Origin: Chitinophagales bacterium
Lineage (GTDB): Bacteria; Bacteroidota; Bacteroidia; Chitinophagales; Chitinophagaceae
Assembly (NCBI GenBank): GCA_015654695.1
Contig: JAATGJ010000123.1
Location: 16,359 to 80,358 of the forward strand
Reading direction: 5' to 3'
Length of the DNA: 64,000 nt
The position numbers and the translations under genes are program-made. Shown one piece after another: positions 1-8,453 of the stretch. Each line of letters opens with the position of its first letter. The stretch's first letter is position 1. The notes under the pieces were generated by a model. It was not told the origin of the DNA. It searched no databases and worked only from the letters and a program-made list of their open reading frames with translations.

Positions 1-1470
1 TTCTCCGGGAAAATATCGCAAGCTTGCTTTGACGGGAAATAAAACGATCACCTTTAATGGTCCGGGGGATTACATTTTTAACGAGGTGGATAATGGCATC
101 TCCGCTAACAAATTTGTATTTGATTTCAAGAACACAACAACGGGTACGATCAATATTTTTATAATAAAGAATGCAAAATGGGGTAAACTTTCGGTTAACA
201 CAGTCAATGGAAATTTTCCTTCCCGTATCTATACTGAAATTCACGGTAACGGTTCAACCAATAATGGATTTGCATTCGATCTTCAGAGTCCCGGCGTACT
301 GACATCAGGTACTTATTCCTGGTTGGGAAACGTATGGACGCCAAATGGAGGTATAGCTGTTAAAAGTTTCATTTCATCAACCTCTTCGCAAATCATTGGT
401 GCATTATGGAGTGGTACGAAAGTGGATTTGTCAGATAACCTGGTGCTTACCTACCAGGCGCCCGGAAACCCGGCTCCACCTCCACCTCCACAAACCTTAA
501 ACCTTAATAATTTTGCTGTATGGGGTGGAAGCGCTTCTTCCAGTTCTTATAATAGTTCTCAGGGGGTAACTGTTGGTAATGGTGCTATCATACAAGGTAA
601 TATTGGCAGTAATCATCTTGTTAATGTAAAAAACAATTTTACGCTGACGGGAAGCATTTTTAGCGGTAATGCGGTTACTCTTGGCAGCAATGAAAAAATT
701 ACCGGTGATATCTTTGCCGCGAAGAACGCTACCAACTCCCCGGCTAATATTATTTCCGGGGATAACAGGAGCAATTTTATTGGCAATCTTACCGCTAAAG
801 GGAAAATAGTATTACAAAGTGGAGCCGGGCCACTTGCCACTACTATAAGCGGCCGGGTAGCTGTGCCAGCACCCAGTTCAACCAATTATTCAGGCCCCAC
901 TCCTGCAGGAGGAATTGTGAATACAGTTATGTTGCCGGTACTGCCATCAATGCCAAACAATACTTCATTTGATAACCAGGCGGGCACAACTGATATTACT
1001 AACACCCAAACCATTTCTCCGGGAAAATATCGCAAGCTTGCTTTAGCGGGAAATAAAACACTCACGTTTAACGGACCCGGGAATTATATTTTTAACGAAG
1101 TAGATAATAATATCTCCGCTAACAAATTTGTATTTGATTTCAAAAACACATTAACGGGTACGATCAATATTTTCATAATAAAGGATGCAAAATGGGGCAA
1201 ACTTTCAGTCAGTACTGTTAATGGAAATTTTCCATCCCGTATCTATACTGAAATTCACGGTACTGGCTCATCCAATAATGGATTTACATTCGATCTTCAG
1301 AGTCCGGGCATAATTACATCAGGCACTTATTCCTGGTTGGGAAATGTATGGGCGCCAAATGGAGGTATAGTTGTTAAAAGTTTCATTTTATCAACCTCTC
1401 CTCAAATCGTTGGTGCATTATGGAGTGCTACGAAAGTGGATCTGTCAGACAACCTGGTTCTTACCTACCA
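1..1470 (+). repeat. Tandem duplication of a beta-rich module, period 1014 bp (338 codons)
   Basis: Bases from 1 onward match bases from 1015 onward at an offset of 1014, an exact multiple of three. Both copies encode SPGKYRKLAL, then GNKT, TFNGPG, YIFNEVDN, and continue as near-identical protein to about 455 and 1469. The window cuts copy 1, whose missing front probably resembles 500-1014. Sequence differences are scattered, so the duplication is not very recent. Confidence 0.85.
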
Positions 1471-4400
1471 GTTGCCTGTTGGCGGTCCCAGTTATATAGA
1501 TCCTTATTACCCACCTCCGGCAAACGGAAAAGTAACCACGGCCAATAATGTTATTGGTGCAGAATTGCTGTCCCTATCGCAAAATTCAGGTTCTATCACT
1601 TCCATTTCCGAAAATGAAATCTTCATATTGGATTCCGGCAAAGTAATGATAGAAGTAATCACCGATTCAGCGAACTTCAATACTGTAAGGAGCCAATTGA
1701 TTACGGCTGGCATGACCCGCATAATAGACAATGGCCCGAAGGTTTATATCATTACCGGTCTTTTCGCAGTCAACAAATTGACAACGCTCAATACCAACAC
1801 ACGAATTAAATATGTGCGGCCACTTTATCCGCCTATTTCAAACGCCGGCCGGGTAACTACACAGGGTGATATCACCATGCGTTCCAATGCTGTCAGGGAA
1901 AGATTCGGGTTAGACGGCAACGGTGTGAAAGTAGGCGTGATTTCAGATAGTTACAATTCAAAACTGGGCGCACAAAGAGATATAGACAATGTGGACGTAG
2001 ATGGCTATGGTGACCTGCCGGGAATAAAAACAGGCGGCCAACCCAACGCTAATCCCAATCCTGTTCAACTAGTTGGAACAGATACGAAGGGTAGCGATGA
2101 AGGCAGGGCCATGTTGCAAATAGTTCATGATATAGTGCCAAAAGCAAAACTAGCATTTCGTACGGGATTTTTGAGTGCGGGAGATTTTGCAAAGGGTATC
2201 CTGGAACTGGCTTCACCCACTCTGCCGGGTGGGCGTTGCGATGTGATTGTGGATGATATCACGTATGTAACAGAGCCTTTTTTCCGGGATGGTATTGCGG
2301 CCAGGGCGGTTGACACGGTGGTAGCGCGGGGAGTAACTTATATATCTGCGGCGGGTAATTTTGGTAATAAATCCTATGAATCTGATTTCGTTGGCGTCAC
2401 TAATACAGCCATCATACCCACCGGCCAAATTCACAGGTTTGGCACCGGCAATGCTGATATTTATCAAACGGTGAATCTTAAACCCGGATCTTATACCATC
2501 GTCTTGCAATGGAGCGATCAATATTATTCACTGGGTAGTACTACGGGCGTTCAGTCCGATATGGATCTTTATTTGCTGGATGGAAATGGATTTACTTTGT
2601 TTGGTTTTAACAGGAGCAATCTTACCAATGATCCGTTTGAAGTTTGTCCCTTTACCGTAGAACAGGAAACAAATGCCAAAGTGATGGTTGTGCGGGCTGC
2701 AGGTTCCGGCAATGTAAGATTTAAGTACATCATATTCCGCGGTGATGCTACTATACTGGATTATCCAACAGGCACATCCTCCCTGGTAGGCCAGGCTAAC
2801 GCTACAAGCTCTATTGCTGTAGGCGCTATGCTCTATGCCAATATCCCGCCATTCACGCCGGTTTGGCCGGGCGTAGCTTCGTTCTCATCAAGAGGCGGAA
2901 CTTCTACCGTGGCGCAGAACAACTCGTTTATAAAACGAAGCAAACCTGAGTTGATCGCACCTAATGGTGTTAATACCTCGGTGAGGTTGAGTGGGAACGA
3001 CTTTGACGACGGTGACAGCGATCCTAACTTCTTTGGCACATCGGCTTCCGCGCCACATGTGGCTGGTGTAGCGGCATTACTTATCCAGGGGCGTAAGAAA
3101 TATAATTTGCAAACAACAGTAACACCCGGTCAAATCAGGCAACATTTGATATCATCGGCGGGACGATTCACTTACCTGCGGGACACGTCGTTTACTTTTG
3201 AAGGAGGGTATGGCTTTGTACGGGCTGACTCAGCGATTAAGCAAATAGCCAATGCAAAACCAATAATATCCTCTTTGGAAGCCGTGATTCCCGGGGGGCA
3301 AAACGGCACACAGCCTTTCACAGTAAAAATAAAAGGTAAATACTTCGCCGGCAACGCGAAGATTTATCTTAAGGGAGTTCCGGTTACCACCACTATTTCT
3401 CTTGATCCTCTTACAGGTATTGATACAGCCAAAGCCACTATTCCTGCCATTCCTTCTGGCCAAAATCCGTCTTTTCGATTAGTTAATCCTGCGAAAAGCG
3501 TCAGCGGCTTAGATGGAGGATCATCTGATTCTTTATTTTTCTTCAGTTCAAGATCAGAAGTATATATTAAGGCAGAAGATAAAACCCGGAAATATGGACT
3601 TGAAAATCCTGCTTTAACGGCAGTAGTTTATATTATTACGAATGGGGATACACTGCCTATCAATCTGACAAATATTACACTTGCTGGTTTGAAGCTGGAT
3701 GGAAACAACCTGAAAATTTCCACCATTGCCACACCCATAAGCAGTGCGGGTTCGTATAGCATTGTCCCGTCCCGTACTACACCTCTTGCCCTTGATGATA
3801 CGCTATTTAAACGGTATAGCTTCACCTTTAAGACCGGCACTTTGATGGTACAGAAAATGCCTTTGAAAATTACTCCGGGTAATCTGCAAATTAAATATGG
3901 AGAATATCCTGCCAACATTACTTATACCTACGATTTAGATCCCTCTGCGACCAGTTCACTTACTATGCGTGATGAAGTAAAAGCTTTGCATAAAAAATAT
4001 TTAGCTGATAATGGATTGATTGTTGTCAATGGATTAAATAGCCAAAATCCTCCTGTTACCCAGGCTGATTTACTCAATATGAGTTCGATGGCAAGTTTCC
4101 AGGCTGTTCGCAACGCAAGAAAGTTCAGTTTGGTAAATGGCCAGTTGCAGGCATTGGTCAATAGCATAAATGAATCACAGATGGGTGACCAGCGGTTTAT
4201 TGTTGATGTATCCGCAGTGTCGTTGGCAAATTATAAATCGAACCCGGCCAATGCAGCCATGGTTCAATCTCTCTCTGGCTCACATGACCGCGGATTATTG
4301 AATTTAAAAGCATTGGCAAACGGAACGGCTAAAGCCTCGGTTTCAGGTGGCCCGGAGAAACCCATCGTCAATGGTCAATTACTGGCAATGGTCAACGGAC

Positions 4401-7400
4401 AACTACAGGCACTGGTCAATGGCCAATTGCAAGCCCTGGTAAATGGGGTGTATGTTCCGGCGACCGATATCGTTTTCCAAAATGGGCAACTGCTGGCGCT
4501 TGTTAATGGCGTGTGGACAGTTGTTACCAACGGACAATTACAGGCAATTGTCAATGCTCAAACAGTCAACGTTGAATTGTCAATAGCAAATGGCCAGTTG
4601 CAGGCCCTGGTAAACGGGCAATTAATGCCGCTGGTCAATGGTCAATTACAAGCCCTGGTAAACGGGCAGTTGTTAGCTATTGTAAATGGACAATTGCAGG
4701 CGTTGGTAAATGGCCAGTTGATGCCTTTGGTAAACGGCGAATTAGTCGCTATGGTAAGTGGCCAATTGCAACCATTGGTGAATGGTCAATTATTGGCATT
4801 GGTGAACGGGGAGCTAATGGTGGAAATGTTCCCGGGTGATGAATTGCAAATTGTACAGGATCTTACATTAGTGGACAATCAGCATTTACAAGGTACAGTA
4901 AACGGCCAATCGCAAAGTATTGTAAACGGTCAGCTTAAAGCCATTGTCAATGGAATAAAAACTGATATTAGTTATGTCAACGGGCAATTGCTGGCCCTTG
5001 TCAATGGAATAAATACTGAACTTAGTTATTTGAACGGGCAATTGCAGGCCCTTGTCAATGGACAGTTACAACCATTGGTTAATGGGACGGCTGTAGGAGT
5101 CGAACATGTAAGGCAATTGGCGAACGGGCAACTACAGGCCCTGGTGAATGGGACAACATATATTCCCATTACAAACGGGCAATTGCAGGCATTGGTAAAC
5201 GGGCAACTGCTCGCGATGGTCAACGGGCAATTGATGGCCATTGTAAATGGCGAACTCACATTCACCGTTTTTAAAAATGGTCAGTTGCAGGCGCTGGTAA
5301 ACGGGTCCTTCATTCCTATCACAAACGGGCAATTACAGCCGCTCGTCAACGCCCAGTTATTTGCGATGACCAATGGACAATTACAGGCTGTAAATAGCAT
5401 CGGCCTGGTAAATGGAGAATTACAGGCGGTCGTAAATAACCAGACGCTGGTTTATGCAAATGGTCAATTATTAGCCCTTGTAAATGGACAACTGCAACCG
5501 CTCGTTAATAATTTTGATGTTAGCGGAACCAATAACAATGCAAAAACACTTGTATTGGTTGACCAGGATGATATTACCCTGCAATCCGGGGATGTAGGTG
5601 GTATGTTCTCAATGAACATGATAACAGGTCTTGATGCAGGAGTTCAAACATTGATACCGGGTAGTTTTGTAAATGAGAATTTTGAGGTCACTTATGGTTT
5701 GGGCCAGGTAACAATCCTGAAGGCGCCATTGATCGTGAAGGCAAAGGATACAACAAAAGTGTATGGCAACGCCAACCCGGTTTTTACCACTTCCTATTCA
5801 GGATTTGTATATAGTGATGGGGTTGGAAATATAACTCCGCCAACTGTTTCCTGCGCTGCAGATAATGCTTCGCCGGTAAATACATACCCGATAATACTAA
5901 GTGGCGGCAGCGCTGCTAACTATACACTGGTATTGCAAAATGGTAATTTGAATATTACAAAACGTGACCTGACTTTAACAGCCAACAGCTTAACCAAGGT
6001 ATATGGCCAGGCCAATCCCCTGCCAGGATATACTGCTTCAGGTTTTGTAAACGGAGATAATATAACCGGTATTGATGTCCCGCCCGTTATATCCACACCA
6101 GTTACTACGGCTTCCGGCGCGGGAACTTATCCAATAAATCTCATTGGTGGATCCGATAACAATTATAACCTCCTGCTGCAACCGGGAGTGTTTACAGTAA
6201 CAAAAGCTGTATTATCTGCTGCTGCAGATAATAAATCAAGAGTATATGGCAGCGCCAATCCGGCGTTTACTATCACTTACTCGGGGTTTGTAAACGGGGA
6301 GGGTGCAGGTAATATAACAACAGCACCTGCAGCAACTACTACAGCTAATACAGGCTCGTTTGCAGGCAATTACCCAATTAACCTCAGCGGCGGTGTTGCA
6401 GCTAATTACAGTTTCAGTTATACCCCGGGTATACTTACTATTACACATGCTCCATTAACAGCTACAGCCGATGATAAATCGAAAGTTTATGGTGCTGCCA
6501 ATCCTGTACTTACTATCAGCTATTCGGGTTTTGTAAATGGGGACAATCCAGGTACGCTTACAACCCCTCCGGTTGCCTCTACAACAGCAACTGAAAATTC
6601 AAATGTTGGCACGTACCCGATTATATTGACGGGAGGAAGCAGTAATAATTATTCTTTCCTTAATACGTCAGGAACTCTTACAATTGGAAAGAAAACGCTG
6701 AATGTAACTGCTGACAATAAGGCAAAAGTCGCCGGATATCCCAATCCGGGTTTAACCATCAGCTATAATGGATTGGTAGGTGATGACACTAAAGATTCAG
6801 TATGCGTACCGTTTGTTATACCGGCATCGCCTTTGAACATCCAGGATTTAAACCGTGTAACAACGTATACGAATGTTAAGTTAAACAACGGGAATAATTA
6901 TATCTATGCAACTCCGGGGCAATCCGTAACGCTTACAGCTGATTACAATTCTATTTACTATGATCCCACTAATTACTGTCCCGGATGTATTACTCAGATA
7001 CATATTGGCCTGAGTAACGGTAATGGGGGAAATGTGTTTAATCAATGTATTGAAACAAATGGCGGAATTGCTACTCCACAACCGTCCGGGTCCATTAGCA
7101 GGAACTTCAATGCACCAACAAATCCAGGAATCTATTATATAACACAGGAATCCACATGGTGGTATAATTGCGGACAATTTGCCGATCCTGTTCATGTTAA
7201 TAATGCAAGTAAGGCAATAGCTGTAGTGGTAGTTAATGTATCCAATACCAGCATTACTGCCAGTGTTGCTGCAGATGAAACATCACCGGCTGGTAGTTAT
7301 CCTATTACATTAATAGGTTGTGATAGCTACAATCCAAACTATAATGTGATATTGCATAATGGCACTTTAACAGTAGAGGATCATTGCATTGACGCAACCG

Positions 7401-8374
7401 GTCATTTATGGAAAGCTAATGGCAATTTTAATGATGACCTGGGAGGAGCAACGGCAACACCTGGTGGAGGAGTTACAGCTACAGGCGCGCCCCATGAAGG
7501 ATCTAACAGCTTTTCTTTTAATGGAACAGGATACATCTCTACTGGCACCTCTGGTTCTGTTTCAGGATATGGATATTTCACTGTTAGCGTCTGGGTAAAG
7601 ACAACTTCGACCGGTCCCATGGTGATCATCAATCAACGTGATGTCAATAATGATGGAGAATATATTCTGAAGATAGGCGGCATTCACTCTTATCCGGCTA
7701 CTGCGGGAGGTGAAATCCCGGGCAAAGCGTATTTCCTGATTTATGGTAGTGGAAGCAATCTTGTTGATCTCATTTCTACAACTTCGGTTAATGATGGAAA
7801 CTGGCATTTCATTAAGGGCGAAAGAGATGGTACTGATGTAAGGTTGTACGTTGATGGCGCTTTGGAGGCCTCGGGTAATACCGGCGTTGTTGTTAATTTA
7901 AATGGGTCCATTACTACTACTATCGGCAGAGATACAAGAGATGGTAACGCTTATTTCAATGGTCTTATAGATGAGATCCGGGTTTCTATTTGTCCTTCGG
8001 TGTTACCAATACCAATACCAAGACAGGCTAATAATTTAGCACCTGTAGTAACATCGAATGCATTACCACCTGTTACAGAATCTGTAGTAAAATCTGTAGC
8101 AGTGCCTGTAAAAGATACGGAGAGCAAACCTGCTGAGGATAAATTATATCCCAATCCTGCATCCTCTATGATAAGGGTACAACTTAAGGATGATGTCCGG
8201 CAAATAAAAGACATACGGGTGTATGACGGGGTGGGCAAATTGATTGCAATATCTTCAAGAAGAATAAATGACGGTCTTTATGAAATAAATGTGGCAAGCT
8301 TATCAGGAGGCATATACATAGTAGAAGCAAAAACGACAGCTGGTATTAAAACATTTAAATTTATTAAAATGTAA
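2..8374 (+). CDS. Giant secreted serine peptidase/adhesin with MBG domains, an eight-residue repeat array and a type IX sorting domain (5' truncated)
   Basis: The frame is open from base 2, so the true start lies left of the window; position 29 is an internal TTG codon (residue 1 here). Visible order: a beta-rich module present twice (2-460 and 500-1470); a propeptide-like stretch (1500-1850); a subtilase/sedolisin-like peptidase (about 1856-3240) with Asp640 in GVISDS, DEGRAM at 690-695, and Ser1005 in GTSASAPHVAG; an IPT-like beta domain; MBG-type domains; about 30 NGQLQAL-type repeats (4363-5510); further MBG domains; a LamG/concanavalin-like domain (about 7385-8000); and a type IX sorting domain from KLYPNP (about 8140) to the final KFIKM. 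Expected to be exported by the type IX system and fixed at the surface or released. Peptidase family and sorting-domain calls are strong; substrate is unknown. A hairpin terminator follows the stop. Confidence 0.9.
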   Translation, partial: SPGKYRKLALTGNKTITFNGPGDYIFNEVDNGISANKFVFDFKNTTTGTINIFIIKNAKWGKLSVNTVNGNFPSRIYTEIHGNGSTNNGFAFDLQSPGVLTSGTYSWLGNVWTPNGGIAVKSFISSTSSQIIGALWSGTKVDLSDNLVLTYQAPGNPAPPPPPQTLNLNNFAVWGGSASSSSYNSSQGVTVGNGAIIQGNIGSNHLVNVKNNFTLTGSIFSGNAVTLGSNEKITGDIFAAKNATNSPANIISGDNRSNFIGNLTAKGKIVLQSGAGPLATTISGRVAVPAPSSTNYSGPTPAGGIVNTVMLPVLPSMPNNTSFDNQAGTTDITNTQTISPGKYRKLALAGNKTLTFNGPGNYIFNEVDNNISANKFVFDFKNTLTGTINIFIIKDAKWGKLSVSTVNGNFPSRIYTEIHGTGSSNNGFTFDLQSPGIITSGTYSWLGNVWAPNGGIVVKSFILSTSPQIVGALWSATKVDLSDNLVLTYQLPVGGPSYIDPYYPPPANGKVTTANNVIGAELLSLSQNSGSITSISENEIFILDSGKVMIEVITDSANFNTVRSQLITAGMTRIIDNGPKVYIITGLFAVNKLTTLNTNTRIKYVRPLYPPISNAGRVTTQGDITMRSNAVRERFGLDGNGVKVGVISDSYNSKLGAQRDIDNVDVDGYGDLPGIKTGGQPNANPNPVQLVGTDTKGSDEGRAMLQIVHDIVPKAKLAFRTGFLSAGDFAKGILELASPTLPGGRCDVIVDDITYVTEPFFRDGIAARAVDTVVARGVTYISAAGNFGNKSYESDFVGVTNTAIIPTGQIHRFGTGNADIYQTVNLKPGSYTIVLQWSDQYYSLGSTTGVQSDMDLYLLDGNGFTLFGFNRSNLTNDPFEVCPFTVEQETNAKVMVVRAAGSGNVRFKYIIFRGDATILDYPTGTSSLVGQANATSSIAVGAMLYANIPPFTPVWPGVASFSSRGGTSTVAQNNSFIKRSKPELIAPNGVNTSVRLSGNDFDDGDSDPNFFGTSASAPHVAGVAALLIQGRKKYNLQTTVTPGQIRQHLISSAGRFTYLRDTSFTFEGGYGFVRADSAIKQIANAKPIISSLEAVIPGGQNGTQPFTVKIKGKYFAGNAKIYLKGVPVTTTISLDPLTGIDTAKATIPAIPSGQNPSFRLVNPAKSVSGLDGGSSDSLFFFSSRSEVYIKAEDKTRKYGLENPALTAVVYIITNGDTLPINLTNITLAGLKLDGNNLKISTIATPISSAGSYSIVPSRTTPLALDDTLFKRYSFTFKTGTLMVQKMPLKITPGNLQIKYGEYPANITYTYDLDPSATSSLTMRDEVKALHKKYLADNGLIVVNGLNSQNPPVTQADLLNMSSMASFQAVRNARKFSLVNGQLQALVNSINESQMGDQRFIVDVSAVSLANYKSNPANAAMVQSLSGSHDRGLLNLKALANGTAKASVSGGPEKPIVNGQLLAMVNGQLQALVNGQLQALVNGVYVPATDIVFQNGQLLALVNGVWTVVTNGQLQAIVNAQTVNVELSIANGQLQALVNGQLMPLVNGQLQALVNGQLLAIVNGQLQALVNGQLMPLVNGELVAMVSGQLQPLVNGQLLALVNGELMVEMFPGDELQIVQDLTLVDNQHLQGTVNGQSQSIVNGQLKAIVNGIKTDISYVNGQLLALVNGINTELSYLNGQLQALVNGQLQPLVNGTAVGVEHVRQLANGQLQALVNGTTYIPITNGQLQALVNGQLLAMVNGQLMAIVNGELTFTVFKNGQLQALVNGSFIPITNGQLQPLVNAQLFAMTNGQLQAVNSIGLVNGELQAVVNNQTLVYANGQLLALVNGQLQPLVNNFDVSGTNNNAKTLVLVDQDDITLQSGDVGGMFSMNMITGLDAGVQTLIPGSFVNENFEVTYGLGQVTILKAPLIVKAKDTTKVYGNANPVFTTSYSGFVYSDGVGNITPPTVSCAADNASPVNTYPIILSGGSAANYTLVLQNGNLNITKRDLTLTANSLTKVYGQANPLPGYTASGFVNGDNITGIDVPPVISTPVTTASGAGTYPINLIGGSDNNYNLLLQPGVFTVTKAVLSAAADNKSRVYGSANPAFTITYSGFVNGEGAGNITTAPAATTTANTGSFAGNYPINLSGGVAANYSFSYTPGILTITHAPLTATADDKSKVYGAANPVLTISYSGFVNGDNPGTLTTPPVASTTATENSNVGTYPIILTGGSSNNYSFLNTSGTLTIGKKTLNVTADNKAKVAGYPNPGLTISYNGLVGDDTKDSVCVPFVIPASPLNIQDLNRVTTYTNVKLNNGNNYIYATPGQSVTLTADYNSIYYDPTNYCPGCITQIHIGLSNGNGGNVFNQCIETNGGIATPQPSGSISRNFNAPTNPGIYYITQESTWWYNCGQFADPVHVNNASKAIAVVVVNVSNTSITASVAADETSPAGSYPITLIGCDSYNPNYNVILHNGTLTVEDHCIDATGHLWKANGNFNDDLGGATATPGGGVTATGAPHEGSNSFSFNGTGYISTGTSGSVSGYGYFTVSVWVKTTSTGPMVIINQRDVNNDGEYILKIGGIHSYPATAGGEIPGKAYFLIYGSGSNLVDLISTTSVNDGNWHFIKGERDGTDVRLYVDGALEASGNTGVVVNLNGSITTTIGRDTRDGNAYFNGLIDEIRVSICPSVLPIPIPRQANNLAPVVTSNALPPVTESVVKSVAVPVKDTESKPAEDKLYPNPASSMIRVQLKDDVRQIKDIRVYDGVGKLIAISSRRINDGLYEINVASLSGGIYIVEAKTTAGIKTFKFIKM
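4363..5510 (+). repeat. Coding array of about 30 eight-residue VNGQLQAL-type units
   Basis: The period is 24 bp, written V-N-G-Q-L-Q-A-L, with variants NGQLLAM, NGQLMPL and NGELVAM. Some units are separated by 7-14 residue spacers such as GTTYIPIT, GSFIPIT and GVYVPATDIVF. Codons differ between units (for example cag/caa, ttg/cta/tta, aat/aac), so the array is conserved as protein rather than as DNA. One earlier unit stands alone at about 4129-4160. The turn-forming NG with alternating hydrophobic residues suggests short beta strands and turns (inference). Confidence 0.9.
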
Positions 8375-8382
8375 AAACCGTC

Positions 8383-8414
8383 AAAGAAAGAGGTTCCGGC
8401 CTCTTTCTTTTTTC
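8383..8414 (+). terminator. Rho-independent terminator of the giant gene
   Basis: A perfect 11-bp stem (8383-8393 with 8400-8410) with a six-base loop ttccgg runs into a T-rich tract, nine bases after the stop codon. Confidence 0.85.
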
Positions 8415-8453
8415 TTAACTTAACAGCAAATTTCTTTATTAACGACCGTCACC

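Noticed and set aside
613..885. Antisense ORF opposite the giant gene
   Set aside because: Composition reflects the repeat-rich coding strand; no start features or homology-like motifs.
4363..5510. Regular 24-bp repeats that might be read as a CRISPR array
   Set aside because: The repeat is in frame within a long open reading frame, its copies differ at synonymous sites, it has no constant-length spacers, and no cas genes are near.
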